Made by a program: the position numbers and the translations under genes. A DNA stretch of 51,280 nt from an uncultured Bacteroidales bacterium (GTDB lineage Bacteria; Bacteroidota; Bacteroidia; Bacteroidales; P3), in the NCBI GenBank assembly GCA_900319865.1, contig ONQD01000014.1, forward strand, positions 1-51,280, read 5' to 3'. Under the pieces are notes generated by a model, which saw only the letters and a list, made by a program, of their open reading frames with translations, was not told the origin of the DNA and did not search any database. Shown here piece after piece: positions 34,859-45,131 of this stretch. How positions within the stretch are numbered: the first letter of the stretch is position 1; every line of letters starts with the position of its first letter.

Positions 34859-35481
34859 AAGTTTATAACATCAACGGAAGCGAAACCGGTAGAACCATCA
34901 ACCTTGACGATTCTATCTTCGCCATCGAGCCCAATCAACATGCTATCTACTTGGATTGCAAGCAGTATTTAGCCGACAACCGTCAGGGCACCCATAAAGC
35001 TAAAGAACGCAGCGAGAACGCCCACAGTACCCGCAAACTGAAACGTCAGAAGGGAACCGGTGGTGCTCGTTCCGGCGATTTGAAGAGCCCCGTTTTCGTG
35101 GGTGGCGGTCGTATCTTCGGACCCCAGCCCCGCGACTACCGTTTCAAACTTAACATCAAGTTGAAACGCCTTGCCCGTCGCTCCGCTCTGAGCGAGAAGG
35201 TCGCCGACAACGCTATGACCATCGTGGAGAACATCAACCTCGAGGCTCCTAAGACCAAAAAGATGATTGAGATTCTCAATAACCTGAAGCTGGGTGACAA
35301 AAAGTCTCTCATAGTTGTTGAAAATCAAAATAATTTCGTATCTTTGTCAGCACGAAACCTTCCGCATGTAAAGGTGGTAACGGTATCACAATTAAATACT
35401 TATGACATTGTTGATGCCCGTAATATCGTTATCTCGGAGGGCTCAATTGACGAAATTAACCGCGTTTTGGCAACAAAATAA
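34849..35481 (+). CDS. rplD: 50S ribosomal protein L4
   Basis: 210 residues; lines the exit tunnel. The tunnel loop [20 protein letters not shown] is present, followed by [12 protein letters not shown]. Near its 3' end an unusually AT-rich stretch contains a full Bacteroidota promoter-like sequence (TTG 35318-35320, tatctttg 35339-35346). Whether L4 autoregulates here, as in E. coli, cannot be seen. Confidence 0.97.
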   Translation: MELKVYNINGSETGRTINLDDSIFAIEPNQHAIYLDCKQYLADNRQGTHKAKERSENAHSTRKLKRQKGTGGARSGDLKSPVFVGGGRIFGPQPRDYRFKLNIKLKRLARRSALSEKVADNAMTIVENINLEAPKTKKMIEILNNLKLGDKKSLIVVENQNNFVSLSARNLPHVKVVTVSQLNTYDIVDARNIVISEGSIDEINRVLATK

Positions 35482-35516
35482 CGGAAGTTAGTAAAACGAA
35501 TTAAGAAAGTTTAACA

Positions 35517-35867
35517 ATGAATATCATAGTAAAACCTCTGATCAGCGAAAAGATGACGAGACTCACTGATGCGGCCGCTTCTCCCAAGATGACTCGCATT
35601 CAGCGTGACAAGAACAAGCCTGCTCCCAAGGTTCTGAATCGTTATGGTTTTGTTGTCGACAAGCGCGCTAATAAGATTGAGATCAAGAAGGCCATTGAGA
35701 GTTTTTATGGCGTGAAGGTTCTTGATGTGAACACCATGAACTACTCTGGCAAGGTTAAGGCCCGTTATACTAAAGCCGGTTACCTTGTTGGCCGTACGAA
35801 TGCGTTCAAGAAAGCTATCGTGACCCTCGCAGAAGGCGATTCGATTGATTTCTATGCAAACGTCTAA
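35517..35867 (+). CDS. rplW: 50S ribosomal protein L23
   Basis: 116 residues; sits at the tunnel exit and docks SRP and trigger factor. MNIIVKPLISEKMTRLT and NRYGFVVDKRANKIEIKKAI are typical. An insertion (about 20-40) makes it longer than the E. coli protein (100). Confidence 0.95.
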   Translation: MNIIVKPLISEKMTRLTDAAASPKMTRIQRDKNKPAPKVLNRYGFVVDKRANKIEIKKAIESFYGVKVLDVNTMNYSGKVKARYTKAGYLVGRTNAFKKAIVTLAEGDSIDFYANV

Positions 35868-35985
35868 AAAATAATGTTGTCAGGGGCATGGGCTCAGGCT
35901 CATGCCACTGATGCATAAATAAATTAAAACAATTAATTATAATAGTTATAGTCCACTGATAAGAGACTAAAAAGAAAAAAAAGAA

Positions 35986-36810
35986 ATGGCTTTAAAGAAA
36001 ATTAAACCGACAACCCCCGGTCAGCGTCACAAGATTGTTGTCACCAACGACGATATCACGACCAACAAACCGGAAAAGAGTTTGGTGCGCGGCTACAGCA
36101 AGAGCGGTGGCCGTAACAATCAGGGTAAGATGACCATGCGCTATATTGGCGGTGGTCATAAGCAATTGTACCGTTTTGTGGATTTCAAGAGAAACAAGGA
36201 CGGTATTCCTGCAGTTGTAAAGACTATTGAGTATGACCCGAACCGCAGTTCCCGTATTGCTTTGGTTTTCTATGCAGACGGTGAGAAACGTTATATCCTT
36301 GCTCCCCAGGGTTTGAAGGTTGGTCAGACTATCATGTCCGGTGCAGGTGTTGCACCTGAGGTCGGCAACACTTTGACTCTTGCCGAAATTCCTTTCGGTA
36401 CACTGATTCACAACATCGAGCTCCGACCCGGCCAGGGTGCCAAGATGGTACGCAGCGCTGGTGCTTATGCTCAGCTGATGTCCCGTGACGACAAGTATGC
36501 AATTATCAAGATGCCCAGCGGTGAGATGCGTATGATTCTCCAGGCATGCCGTGCCACTGTGGGTATTGTTTCGAATCCCGAGCATAACCTCGAGGTTGGC
36601 GGTAAGGCTGGCCGTAGCCGTTGGCTGGGTCGCCGTCCCCGCAACCGTGGTGTTGTTATGAATCCTGTTGATCACCCGATGGGCGGTGGTGAAGGTCGTC
36701 AGACCGGCGGACATCCCCGTAGCCGCAAGGGTATTCCGGCCAAGGGTTACAAGACTCGCGCTCCTAAGAAACAATCGAGCAAGTACATTGTCGAAAGAAG
36801 AAAGAAGTAA
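35986..36810 (+). CDS. rplB: 50S ribosomal protein L2
   Basis: 274 residues; needed for subunit joining and peptidyl transfer. The end [16 protein letters not shown] contains the conserved histidine loop. The 118-bp gap after rplW is the largest in the S10 segment and carries a small direct repeat (gcatg-ggctcagg-ctcatgcc). Confidence 0.98.
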   Translation: MALKKIKPTTPGQRHKIVVTNDDITTNKPEKSLVRGYSKSGGRNNQGKMTMRYIGGGHKQLYRFVDFKRNKDGIPAVVKTIEYDPNRSSRIALVFYADGEKRYILAPQGLKVGQTIMSGAGVAPEVGNTLTLAEIPFGTLIHNIELRPGQGAKMVRSAGAYAQLMSRDDKYAIIKMPSGEMRMILQACRATVGIVSNPEHNLEVGGKAGRSRWLGRRPRNRGVVMNPVDHPMGGGEGRQTGGHPRSRKGIPAKGYKTRAPKKQSSKYIVERRKK

Positions 36811-36830
36811 TTCATTAAAAGAAGAAGAAA

Positions 36831-37109
36831 ATGAGTCGTTCATTAAAGAAAGGTCCGTATATTTTTTACAAATTGGAGAGAAGAGTTATCGAGGCTCAGC
36901 AGGCAAACAAGAAAGTGACTATCAAGACCTGGAGCCGCGCTTCTATGATTTCTCCCGATTTTGTCGGCCAGACCATTGCTGTGCATAACGGCAACAAGTT
37001 CATCCCTGTGTATGTAACAGAGAACATGGTGGGTCATAAACTGGGCGAATTTGCTCCTACCCGCATTTTCCGCGGCCACGCCGGATCGAAAGATAAAGCT
37101 AAGAAATAA
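36831..37109 (+). CDS. rpsS: 30S ribosomal protein S19
   Basis: 92 residues; S13 partner in the 30S head. [19 protein letters not shown] and [19 protein letters not shown] match the family, as does [14 protein letters not shown]. Canonical place between rplB and rplV. Confidence 0.98.
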   Translation: MSRSLKKGPYIFYKLERRVIEAQQANKKVTIKTWSRASMISPDFVGQTIAVHNGNKFIPVYVTENMVGHKLGEFAPTRIFRGHAGSKDKAKK

Positions 37110-37135
37110 CAAGTCCAAAAAAGAAAGAATAAGAA

Positions 37136-37573
37136 ATGGGACGTAGAAAAAAAGATAGTGCAGAAGCACGCAAAGAAGCTAAAAGTACCCTCTACGTGGC
37201 TAAGTTGATGAACAATCCCACTTCGCCCCGTAAAACCCGTCTCGTCGCAGATATGATTCGTGGCGTGGACGTTGATAAAGCCCTGGGTATCCTGAAATAT
37301 TGCCCCAGAGAGTCTGCTCCTAAGATGTACAAACTGGTACTCAGTGCCGTTGCTAACTGGCAGGCCAAAAACGAAGGCAAGCGTTTGGAAGATAGCCAAT
37401 TGTATGTAAAACAGATTATGGTTGACGAAGGCCGCACGATGAAGCGTATGCGTACTGCTCCCCAGGGACGTGGTTACAGAATCCGCAAGCGCAGCAACCA
37501 TATCACTGTGATTCTCGGCAGCCGTGTTGATGAGGCTTCCGTGGCTCCTAAGGCTGAAGAAGAAAACAAATAG
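37136..37573 (+). CDS. rplV: 50S ribosomal protein L22
   Basis: 145 residues; tunnel-constriction protein with the beta hairpin around [19 protein letters not shown]. It has a Lys/Glu-rich N-terminal extension and a short acidic tail, making it longer than the E. coli protein (110), as is common in this phylum. Confidence 0.97.
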   Translation: MGRRKKDSAEARKEAKSTLYVAKLMNNPTSPRKTRLVADMIRGVDVDKALGILKYCPRESAPKMYKLVLSAVANWQAKNEGKRLEDSQLYVKQIMVDEGRTMKRMRTAPQGRGYRIRKRSNHITVILGSRVDEASVAPKAEEENK

Positions 37574-37600
37574 TTAATTTAAATAAGAAGAAAGTCAACA

Positions 37601-38359
37601 ATGGGACAAAAGACTAACCCAATTGGAAATCGTTTAGGCATCATCCGTGGATGGGATTCTAACTGGTATGGCGGCCGCAAGTTCGAGCAGAAGCTCGTTG
37701 AGGACGACAAAATCCGCAAGTATCTCAATGCACGTCTCGCCAAAGCAAGCATCTCGAAAATCTATATCGAGAGAACCCTCAAACTGCTCACCGTTACCAT
37801 CAATACCGCTCGTCCGGGTTTGATTATCGGTAAGGCTGGCAGCGAGGTTGATAAACTGAAAGAAGAGTTGAAGAAGCTCACCGGCAAGGATGTTCAGATT
37901 AATATCTCCGAGGTGAAGCGCCCTGAGCTGGATGCTGTTCTGGTTGCCCAGAATATCGCTAAGCAGATTGAAGGCCGTGTTCAATACCGCCGCGCCATCA
38001 AAAACGCTATTGTGTCTACTATGCGTTCCGGTGCCGAGGGTATCAAGGTTTCTATCTCTGGCCGTATCGGTGGAGCTGAAATCGCCCGTAGCGAGCATTA
38101 TAAAGAGGGTCGTACCCCTCTGCACACTCTCCGTGCTGATATTGATTATGCTCATGCAGAAGCCCACACCACCTATGGCCGTATCGGCGTGAAGGTTTAT
38201 ATTTGCCGTGGTGTGATTTATGGCAAGCGCGAGCTCGTGCCCTCCACTGTTGGAGGTCAGCAGAGAGACCATCGTCCTGCAATGGGTGGTGGCGAGCGTC
38301 GTAACGGTGGCAATTCCCGTCGCCGTCCGAGCAACAATAAAAATAACAACAATAAATAA
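37601..38359 (+). CDS. rpsC: 30S ribosomal protein S3
   Basis: 252 residues; mRNA-entry protein. The KH domain ([20 protein letters not shown]) and the C-terminal domain ([20 protein letters not shown]) are clear. A low-complexity Arg/Gly/Asn tail ([14 protein letters not shown]) is a lineage-specific extension. A 71-bp spacer with a repeated aggtttgag precedes rplP. Confidence 0.98.
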   Translation: MGQKTNPIGNRLGIIRGWDSNWYGGRKFEQKLVEDDKIRKYLNARLAKASISKIYIERTLKLLTVTINTARPGLIIGKAGSEVDKLKEELKKLTGKDVQINISEVKRPELDAVLVAQNIAKQIEGRVQYRRAIKNAIVSTMRSGAEGIKVSISGRIGGAEIARSEHYKEGRTPLHTLRADIDYAHAEAHTTYGRIGVKVYICRGVIYGKRELVPSTVGGQQRDHRPAMGGGERRNGGNSRRRPSNNKNNNNK

Positions 38360-38430
38360 AAAAGGTTTGAGATTAGAGGTTTGAGTTGTAGAAAACTGAA
38401 CGCTAAACGCTCAACAAAACAATAAGAAAA

Positions 38431-38853
38431 ATGTTACAACCTAAGAAAACAAGATATAGAAAGCAGCAGAAGGGTAAAATTAAAGGCAATGCTTTCCGAG
38501 GCCACGAGTTGGCATTCGGTACCTTTGGTATCAAATCCCTGGAAACCTGTTTTATCACAGGCCGTCAAATAGAGGCTGCACGTCAAGCTGTAACGCGTCA
38601 CATGAAACGTGAAGGTCAGATTTGGATTCGCATCTTCCCGGACAAGCCTATTACCAAGAAGCCCAATGAGGTCCGTATGGGTAAAGGTAAGGGTGCTCCC
38701 GAATACTTTGTTGCCCGCGTAATGCCCGGCACCATTCTGTTCGAGTGCGAAGGTGTTCCTATGGATATCGCCAAGGAAGCTCTCCGCCTGGCTGCCCAGA
38801 AACTCCCGATCTCGACAAAGTTTGTTGTTAAAAGAGATTATATCGAAGAATAA
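38431..38853 (+). CDS. rplP: 50S ribosomal protein L16
   Basis: 140 residues; organises the A-site tRNA region. [16 protein letters not shown] and [19 protein letters not shown] are family signatures. Confidence 0.98.
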   Translation: MLQPKKTRYRKQQKGKIKGNAFRGHELAFGTFGIKSLETCFITGRQIEAARQAVTRHMKREGQIWIRIFPDKPITKKPNEVRMGKGKGAPEYFVARVMPGTILFECEGVPMDIAKEALRLAAQKLPISTKFVVKRDYIEE

Positions 38854-38868
38854 AAAGAAAGAACAGTC

Positions 38869-39078
38869 ATGAAGAACGAATTAGTTTTAAAAGAGCTTTC
38901 GACTGCTGAATTAAAAGAGAAGTTGGATACCGAGCGTTCCATGTATCAGAAGATGCTTATGCAGCACGCTGTTTCCCCTCTCGAGAATCCTAACAAGATA
39001 AAAGAAAGTAGAAAAACCATTGCCCGCTGTCTCACTGAACTTCGCGCCCGCGAGATCGCTGAACAGAAGCAGAACTAA
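38869..39078 (+). CDS. rpmC: 50S ribosomal protein L29
   Basis: 69 residues, two long helices; tunnel-exit protein next to L23. [16 protein letters not shown] and the [19 protein letters not shown] helix identify it. Canonical order L16-L29-S17. Confidence 0.95.
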   Translation: MKNELVLKELSTAELKEKLDTERSMYQKMLMQHAVSPLENPNKIKESRKTIARCLTELRAREIAEQKQN

Positions 39079-39086
39079 CTGAAGAT

Positions 39087-39341
39087 ATGGAAAGAAATTT
39101 AAGAAAAGAAAGAGTCGGTGTTGTGGTGAGCAACAAGATGGACAAATCGATTGTCATTAAGGTTGAGCGCAAAGTGAAGCACCCCCTGTATGGCAAGTTC
39201 GTTAAGAAGTCAACCAAATTCATGGCTCACGATGAGAAGAATGAGTGCAACATTGGCGACACTGTTCGCATTATGGAGACTCGTCCTTTGAGCAAGAACA
39301 AATGCTGGCGTCTCGTCGAAATCGTTGAGAAAGCTAAGTAA
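39087..39341 (+). CDS. rpsQ: 30S ribosomal protein S17
   Basis: 84 residues, OB fold; early 16S-binding protein. [19 protein letters not shown] and [20 protein letters not shown] match the family. Eight bp after rpmC. Confidence 0.97.
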   Translation: MERNLRKERVGVVVSNKMDKSIVIKVERKVKHPLYGKFVKKSTKFMAHDEKNECNIGDTVRIMETRPLSKNKCWRLVEIVEKAK

Positions 39342-39378
39342 TTAGTCACAACATTTAAGGCAAAAAGTTGAATAAGAA

Positions 39379-39747
39379 ATGATACAACAAGAAACTAGAA
39401 TGACGGTTGCCGACAACAGTGGAGCAAAGAGCGCTCTCTGTATTCGCGTTCTCGGTGGCACCAAGAAACGTTACGCCACTATTGGCGATACCATCGTGGT
39501 TGCCATTAAAGACGCCATTCCTTCCGGCAACATTAAGAAGGGAGCTGTTTCGAAAGCAGTCGTGGTCCGTACCAAAAAGGAAATCCGTCGCAATGATGGT
39601 AGTTACATCCGCTTCGACGACAATGCATGTGTTCTGCTCACTGCTGCCGATGAGTTGAGAGGCACCCGTATTTTCGGACCTGTCGCCCGTGAGTTGCGCG
39701 ACAAACAATTCATGAAGATTGTTTCACTGGCTCCTGAAGTATTGTAA
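39379..39747 (+). CDS. rplN: 50S ribosomal protein L14
   Basis: 122 residues; contacts 16S helix 14. [17 protein letters not shown], then [13 protein letters not shown] and [11 protein letters not shown], are near-universal motifs. Normal length. Confidence 0.98.
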   Translation: MIQQETRMTVADNSGAKSALCIRVLGGTKKRYATIGDTIVVAIKDAIPSGNIKKGAVSKAVVVRTKKEIRRNDGSYIRFDDNACVLLTAADELRGTRIFGPVARELRDKQFMKIVSLAPEVL

Positions 39748-39770
39748 ACAATAAAAAGAAGAAAAAAGAA

Positions 39771-40085
39771 ATGAAATTGCACGTTAAAAAAGGGGATACC
39801 GTTATGGTGATTGCCGGCGAAGATAAAGGCAAGACCGGTAAAGTGCTTAAGGTTTATCCCGAAAAGAATCGCGCCATCGTGGAAGGACGTAACCTGGTGA
39901 AGAAACATACCAAGCCCAATGCCAAGAACACTCAGGGCGGTATTATCGAACAGGAGGCTCCTATCCATCTGTCTAATCTCATGGTTATGGACGGTAAGGT
40001 TCCTACCAGAATCGGCCGTCGTGTCAATGAGAAGACTGGTAAATTAGTTCGTTATTCCAAAAAATCTGGGGAGGAGATTAAGTAA
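39771..40085 (+). CDS. rplX: 50S ribosomal protein L24
   Basis: 104 residues; 23S assembly initiator. The KOW motif is [20 protein letters not shown]. The stop codon overlaps the rplE ATG by one base (TAATG), so the two are coupled. Confidence 0.97.
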   Translation: MKLHVKKGDTVMVIAGEDKGKTGKVLKVYPEKNRAIVEGRNLVKKHTKPNAKNTQGGIIEQEAPIHLSNLMVMDGKVPTRIGRRVNEKTGKLVRYSKKSGEEIK

Positions 40086-40645
40086 TGGCATATATTCCTA
40101 CTTTAAAGACCAAGTACCGCGAGGAAATTCTGCCCGCTCTGATGAAAGAGTATGGCTATAAAACTGTGATGCAGGCTCCTCGTTTGAAAAAGATTACCCT
40201 TAACCAAGGTTTGGGTAAGGCTGCTATTGCCGATAAGAAGGTTATTGACAAGGGCATTGAGGAGATGACTCTGATTGCCGGTCAGAAAGCTGTTGCTACC
40301 AAATCCCGCAAGGATATTTCTAACTTTAAGTTGCGTCGTGGCATGCCTATCGGTGTCCGTGTAACTCTGCGTGGCGAGCGTATGTATGAGTTCCTCGAGC
40401 GTCTCATCACTGCCTCTATCCCCCGTATCCGTGATTTCCGCGGTATCAATGATAAGGGTTTCGACGGCCAGGGTAATTACACCTTCGGTATCTCCGAGCA
40501 GATTATCTTCCCCGAGATTGATATCGACAAGATTGACCGCATTCAGGGAATGGATATCACCTTTGTGACTTCGGCCCGTACTGACAAAGAGGCCATGTCT
40601 TTGCTCAAACAATTCGGCATTCCTTTTAAGAATCAACAAAAATAA
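40085..40645 (+). CDS. rplE: 50S ribosomal protein L5
   Basis: 186 residues; 5S rRNA and P-site tRNA contact. [17 protein letters not shown] and the C-terminal [20 protein letters not shown] are diagnostic. Starts inside the rplX stop codon. Confidence 0.98.
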   Translation: MAYIPTLKTKYREEILPALMKEYGYKTVMQAPRLKKITLNQGLGKAAIADKKVIDKGIEEMTLIAGQKAVATKSRKDISNFKLRRGMPIGVRVTLRGERMYEFLERLITASIPRIRDFRGINDKGFDGQGNYTFGISEQIIFPEIDIDKIDRIQGMDITFVTSARTDKEAMSLLKQFGIPFKNQQK

Positions 40646-40651
40646 GAGATA

Positions 40652-40951
40652 ATGGCAAAAGAATCAATCAAAGCAAGAGAACGCAAAAGAGCTAAAATGG
40701 TGGCCCGTTACGCTGCCAAGCGCGCTGCTCTGAAGGAAATAGTCCGCACTGGTGAGCCCGAAGAGGTGGAGAAAGCTGTTATTGCTCTCCAGAAACTTCC
40801 GAAGAATGCTTGCCCTATCCGCATGCACAACCGCTGCCAGCTTACTGGCCGCCCCAAGGGTTACATGCGTCAGTTCGGCATTTCCCGTATCAACTTCCGC
40901 GAGATGGCCGTCAGCGGCTTGATTCCCGGTGTTAAGAAATCCAGTTGGTAA
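40652..40951 (+). CDS. rpsN: 30S ribosomal protein S14 (long, zinc-free form)
   Basis: 99 residues. [19 protein letters not shown] is the family signature. The paired CxxC zinc ligands of the short form are absent: only two cysteines occur, as in the C-minus form of E. coli. It therefore does not depend on zinc. Confidence 0.97.
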   Translation: MAKESIKARERKRAKMVARYAAKRAALKEIVRTGEPEEVEKAVIALQKLPKNACPIRMHNRCQLTGRPKGYMRQFGISRINFREMAVSGLIPGVKKSSW

Positions 40952-41033
40952 AATTAAATTATTAATAAATACATTGGTAGCTTTGCAAGTTGGCAAAACC
41001 CAATACTACAAAACTTAAAATCAATTAATTAAT

Positions 41034-41435
41034 ATGGTAACAGATCCTATTGCAGATTATTTGACCCGTATGCGCAATGCTATTGCAGCTAAGCATAGAA
41101 TTGTTGAAATACCCGGTTCCAAGTTGAAGAAAGAGATCACCAAGATTCTGTTTGAAAAAGGCTATATTCTGAATTATAAGTTCGAGAATGAAGGCTCTCA
41201 CAACCAGAGCATCAAGATTGCGTTGAAATATCACCCGGTGACCAAGATTTCCGCTATCTCCGAGCTTAAGCGCGTCAGCAGCCCCGGTTTGCGTCGTTAT
41301 GTCTCTGTTGAGGACATGCCCCGTGTGCTGAATGGCCTGGGCATTGCCATCATTTCCACTTCCAAGGGTTTGATGACTGACAAGGAAGCCCGTACCCTGA
41401 ATGTGGGTGGTGAAGTTATTTGTTACATCAGCTAA
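41034..41435 (+). CDS. rpsH: 30S ribosomal protein S8
   Basis: 133 residues; central-domain assembly protein. [14 protein letters not shown] and [19 protein letters not shown] are typical. The 82-bp spacer before it is AT-rich. In E. coli S8 represses the spc segment; no such site was evident by eye. Confidence 0.97.
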   Translation: MVTDPIADYLTRMRNAIAAKHRIVEIPGSKLKKEITKILFEKGYILNYKFENEGSHNQSIKIALKYHPVTKISAISELKRVSSPGLRRYVSVEDMPRVLNGLGIAIISTSKGLMTDKEARTLNVGGEVICYIS

Positions 41436-41456
41436 TTAAAGAGAGGAGATTAAGAA

Positions 41457-42011
41457 ATGTCAAGAATAGGTAAAATGCCCATCCACCTGCCTGCAGGTGT
41501 TGAAGTTAAAGTGTCTCCCGAGAATGTTATTACTGTAAAGGGACCCAAGGGTGAGCTTACCCAGCAGGTGAACCCCGCCATCACTGTTAAGATGGAAGAC
41601 GGAGTGCTTTCTTTCGAACGTCCCTCCGACAGTAAGGAGCATAAGGCTATGCATGGCCTTTATCGTGCACTGGTAGCCAATATGGTGAAAGGTGTATCCG
41701 AGGGTTTCAAATGTGTCCAGGAAGTGATCGGCGTTGGTTATAAGGTACAGGCAAACGGCAACGTCATGGAGATGGATCTTGGATATAGCCACAAGATTTT
41801 CTTTGAGCTGGCTCCCGAAATCCATGTCGAGACTGTCACTGAGAAAGGTAAGAACCCCATTATTACAATGACCTGCTGCGACAAGCAGATTCTGGGTCAG
41901 GCTGCAGCCAAGATTCGTTCCCTGCGCAAACCCGAGCCTTACAAGGGTAAAGGTATCCGCTTCCAGGGTGAGGAAATCCGTAAGAAGGCTGGTAAAGCTG
42001 CTGCTAAATAA
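41457..42011 (+). CDS. rplF: 50S ribosomal protein L6
   Basis: 184 residues, two similar RNA-binding domains; near the GTPase centre. MSRIGKMPIHLPAGVEVKV and KPEPYKGKGIRF match the family. Confidence 0.98.
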   Translation: MSRIGKMPIHLPAGVEVKVSPENVITVKGPKGELTQQVNPAITVKMEDGVLSFERPSDSKEHKAMHGLYRALVANMVKGVSEGFKCVQEVIGVGYKVQANGNVMEMDLGYSHKIFFELAPEIHVETVTEKGKNPIITMTCCDKQILGQAAAKIRSLRKPEPYKGKGIRFQGEEIRKKAGKAAAK

Positions 42012-42043
42012 TAATAATTAGAACGCCAAAGAATAAATAGATT

Positions 42044-42397
42044 ATGGCAACAAGAAAAGATATAAGAAGATCAAAAATTAAATTCCGCATCCGTCATAAG
42101 ATTAGCGGCACCGCAGAAATGCCGCGTCTCTCTGTGTTCAGAAGCAATAAGGAAATTTATGCACAGCTGATTGACGATGTAAAAGGTGTGACACTGGCCG
42201 CAGCTTCCTCGTTGGAGAAAGGTGTTGAAAAGAGTGGCACGAAAAGCGAAATGTCCGTCAAGGTTGGCAAACTGCTGGCCGAGCGTGCTATCGCTGCTGG
42301 TATCAATACTGTGGTATTTGACCGTAATGGCTATCTTTACCATGGTCGTGTTAAATCGTTGGCCGATGGTGCCAGAGAAGGTGGTTTAAAATTCTAA
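42044..42397 (+). CDS. rplR: 50S ribosomal protein L18
   Basis: 117 residues; binds 5S r[21 protein letters not shown] and [20 protein letters not shown] identify it. Only 6 bp precede rpsE. Confidence 0.97.
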   Translation: MATRKDIRRSKIKFRIRHKISGTAEMPRLSVFRSNKEIYAQLIDDVKGVTLAAASSLEKGVEKSGTKSEMSVKVGKLLAERAIAAGINTVVFDRNGYLYHGRVKSLADGAREGGLKF

Positions 42398-42403
42398 TAA
42401 GTC

Positions 42404-42922
42404 ATGGCAGAAGTAAACGTTAAAAGAGTTAAATCGAGCGAAATCGAGTTTAAAGATCGTCTGGTTGCGATTAATCGTGTAACTAAAGTTACCAAGGGTG
42501 GTAGAACATTCACCTTTGCCGCCATCGTCGTTATTGGAAATGAGAACGGTGTGGTTGGATATGGTTTAGGTAAGGCCAAGGAAGTTCAGGCCGCTATTCA
42601 GAAGGGTGTAGACGATGCCAAGAAGAACCTTATCAAGGTTCCCGTGTTGAAAGGCACTATCCCCCACGAGCAGAGTGGCAAGTATAGCGGTGCCCGCGTA
42701 TTCCTGAAACCTGCAGCTCCCGGTACCGGTGTTATTGCCGGTGGTGCTATGCGTGCCGTATTGGAGAGCGTTGGTGTGAAGGACGTGTTGGCAAAATGTA
42801 AAGGATCCTCCAATCCCCACAGTGTGGTGAAGGCTACTATCAATGCCTTGCTTCAGATGAAAGATCCTTGCATGGTAGCTGAACTCCGTGGTATCACTCT
42901 CGACAAAGTGTTTAATGGTTAA
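42404..42922 (+). CDS. rpsE: 30S ribosomal protein S5
   Basis: 172 residues; accuracy protein. The double-stranded-RNA-binding-like N-domain contains [18 protein letters not shown] and [10 protein letters not shown]. The C-domain has [19 protein letters not shown]. Confidence 0.98.
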   Translation: MAEVNVKRVKSSEIEFKDRLVAINRVTKVTKGGRTFTFAAIVVIGNENGVVGYGLGKAKEVQAAIQKGVDDAKKNLIKVPVLKGTIPHEQSGKYSGARVFLKPAAPGTGVIAGGAMRAVLESVGVKDVLAKCKGSSNPHSVVKATINALLQMKDPCMVAELRGITLDKVFNG

Positions 42923-42940
42923 TCATAGGAGACAAGTATC

Positions 42941-43126
42941 ATGGCAGAAAAAACTTTAAAAATAAAGCAAGTTAGAAGCGTTATCGGTCGTCCTGCCCGC
43001 CAAAAAAGAACTATGGTGGCTCTCGGCTTGAGAAAAATCAACCATGAACGCACAGTGGTTGCTACCCCTCAGGTTCTCGGTATGATTGAGAAAGTGAAAC
43101 ATTTAATCACTGTTGAGGAAATTTAA
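42941..43126 (+). CDS. rpmD: 50S ribosomal protein L30
   Basis: 61 residues, short single-domain bacterial form. LKIKQVRSVIGRPARQKRTM and ALGLRKINHERTV are typical. Confidence 0.96.
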   Translation: MAEKTLKIKQVRSVIGRPARQKRTMVALGLRKINHERTVVATPQVLGMIEKVKHLITVEEI

Positions 43127-43203
43127 TTAATGATGTAATGAAGATGGGAGGGATGAAGGTTTCGCCGAGTCCTGCAACATCAAAATCTTCAAAATAGAAT
43201 ATT

Positions 43204-43653
43204 ATGAGTTTAAATAATCTCCAACCCGCAAAAGGTTCCATTAAACATTCCAAACGCATCGGCCGTGGTGCTGGTTCGGGAAAAGGTGGCACTTCCACAC
43301 GTGGTAACAAGGGTGCCAAGGCTCGTTCTGGCTATCACCAGAAGATTGGCTTTGAAGGTGGTCAGATGCCTATCTATCGCCGTTTGCCCAAGTTCGGTTT
43401 CAAAAATATCAACCGTGTTGAGTATGTCGGTATCAATATCGATATGTTGAACAAACTGGCTGAGGAGAAGAACATTACTGACTTCAATATCGAAGTTTTC
43501 AAACAGAATGGCTTGATCTCCTCCAAAGACCGCATCAAGATTCTCGGTCGTGGCGAGCTCAACAAGACTATTAATGTGACTGCCCACGCTTTCACTGCTA
43601 CTGCAAAACAGGCTATCGAGGCCAAGGGTGGTGCCGCTACTGTTATTGAATAA
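43204..43653 (+). CDS. rplO: 50S ribosomal protein L15
   Basis: 149 residues. The Gly-rich N-terminal extension (RIGRGAGSGKGGTSTRGNKG) threads into 23S rRNA, and GGQMPIYRRLPKFGF follows. The spacers on both sides (77 and 104 bp) are long for this operon; the downstream one has a hairpin. Confidence 0.97.
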   Translation: MSLNNLQPAKGSIKHSKRIGRGAGSGKGGTSTRGNKGAKARSGYHQKIGFEGGQMPIYRRLPKFGFKNINRVEYVGINIDMLNKLAEEKNITDFNIEVFKQNGLISSKDRIKILGRGELNKTINVTAHAFTATAKQAIEAKGGAATVIE

Positions 43654-43660
43654 AAAGTTA

Positions 43661-43737
43661 TGAAGTTGATGTGGTAGATGCTGTTTCATGTAGGTGTAAT
43701 GCTATACTTCATCAACTTCAATACTCCATCAACTTCA
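43661..43737 (+). repeat. Inverted repeat with two alternative 3' arms, between rplO and secY
   Basis: tgaagttgatg (43661-43671) is complementary to catcaacttca at 43710-43720 and again at 43727-43737. The first arm can therefore pair with either of two identical downstream sequences. No T run follows. It could modulate rplO-secY expression or mRNA processing. Confidence 0.6.
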
Positions 43738-43757
43738 AAACTTAAAAATTAAACATA

Positions 43758-45116
43758 ATGAAGAGATTTATACAGACACTCAAAAACATCTGGTCGATTG
43801 AAGACCTGCGGAAAAGAATTCTTTACACTTTCGCTTTGGTTCTTGTTTACCGCATTGGTTGCTATGTCGTCCTGCCCGGTGTTGATCCTACGCAGCTGCA
43901 GAATCTGCAGAACCAGGGTTCCGATGGTCTGATGGGTCTGTTGAACATGTTCTCTGGTGGTGCATTCTCCAATGCCTCTATTTTCGCTTTGGGTATCATG
44001 CCTTACATCACTGCCTCCATCGTGATTCAGCTTTTTGTAATGGTGATTCCCTACTTCCAGAAAATGCAGCGCGATGGCGAAAACGGCCGCAGAAAGATGA
44101 ACCAGATTACCCGTCTGCTCACCGTTCTTATCACCGGTTTCCAGGCTCCTGCTTACATCACCAACATGAAGTATCAGTTGGGTGCTTCTTCTACTGCTAT
44201 CTATCCTTTCGACGGCAGTGCCCCCTCATGGACATTCTGGGCTTCCAGCATCATTATATTGATTGCAGGTACTTTGTTCGTTATGTGGCTGGGTGAGCGT
44301 ATTACTGAGAAAGGTGTCGGCAATGGTATCTCTTTGCTGATTATGATCGGTATCATAGCTCGTCTGCCCTTTGCTCTCTTTGGAGAATTTGTTTCTCGCC
44401 TCACCGATGCTGGTGGTGGTCTTGTGATGTTCCTCATCGAGATTGTTGTTCTGCTTGCAGTTATCCTGCTTGTCATCCTGTTGGTGCAAGGCACTCGCCG
44501 CATCCCCGTCCAGTATGCCAAGCGTATTGTAGGCAACAGACAGTATGGTGGAGTCCGTCAGTATATCCCCATTAAGGTGAATGCTGCCGGCGTTATGCCC
44601 ATCATCTTCGCCCAAGCTATCATGTTCATCCCTATCACTCTGATGGGATTCACTGGCAACTCCGATTCCAAGTTCTGGATGGCTTTCACCGATTTCAACG
44701 GTTTCTGGTATAATGTTGTGTTCTTTGTCCTGGTAGTATTGTTCACCTATTTCTATACTGCCATCGCCATCAACCCCAACCAGATGGCTGAGGATATGAA
44801 ACGCAACGGCGGTTTTATTCCCGGTGTGAAACCTGGTAAAAAGACTGCTGAGTACCTTGAAGGCATCCTGTCCAAGATTACCCTTCCGGGTTCTTTCTTC
44901 TTGGCTATCGTTGCTATTCTTCCCGCTATTGTTCGTCTCTTTGGTGTCAACACTCAGTTCGCTCAATTCTACGGTGGTACATCTCTGTTGATTCTTGTCG
45001 GTGTTATTCTTGACACCCTCCAGCAGATTGAAAGCCATCTTTTGATGCGCCACTATGATGGTCTCACCAAGACCGGACGAATCAAAGGTCGCACTTCGAT
45101 GTCTATTCAGGCATAA
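43758..45116 (+). CDS. secY: Preprotein translocase subunit SecY
   Basis: 452 residues, about ten membrane helices; the channel of the Sec system, which also delivers the T9SS substrates at 5610 and 7310 to the periplasm. It starts MKRFIQTLKNIWSIEDLRKR, has the plug/TM2 region GLMGLLNMFSGGAFSNASIF, and the C5 loop KRNGGFIPGVKPGKKTAEYL. Canonical place after rplO; there is no adk, and map follows. Confidence 0.98.
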   Translation: MKRFIQTLKNIWSIEDLRKRILYTFALVLVYRIGCYVVLPGVDPTQLQNLQNQGSDGLMGLLNMFSGGAFSNASIFALGIMPYITASIVIQLFVMVIPYFQKMQRDGENGRRKMNQITRLLTVLITGFQAPAYITNMKYQLGASSTAIYPFDGSAPSWTFWASSIIILIAGTLFVMWLGERITEKGVGNGISLLIMIGIIARLPFALFGEFVSRLTDAGGGLVMFLIEIVVLLAVILLVILLVQGTRRIPVQYAKRIVGNRQYGGVRQYIPIKVNAAGVMPIIFAQAIMFIPITLMGFTGNSDSKFWMAFTDFNGFWYNVVFFVLVVLFTYFYTAIAINPNQMAEDMKRNGGFIPGVKPGKKTAEYLEGILSKITLPGSFFLAIVAILPAIVRLFGVNTQFAQFYGGTSLLILVGVILDTLQQIESHLLMRHYDGLTKTGRIKGRTSMSIQA

Positions 45117-45131
45117 TAATTCAAAATAAAA

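Noticed and set aside
43127-43203. Interleaved complementary pieces (gatgt/acatc and gaagat/atcttc) between rpmD and rplO
   Set aside because: Pairs of 5-6 bases in a 77-bp AT-rich spacer are expected by chance.
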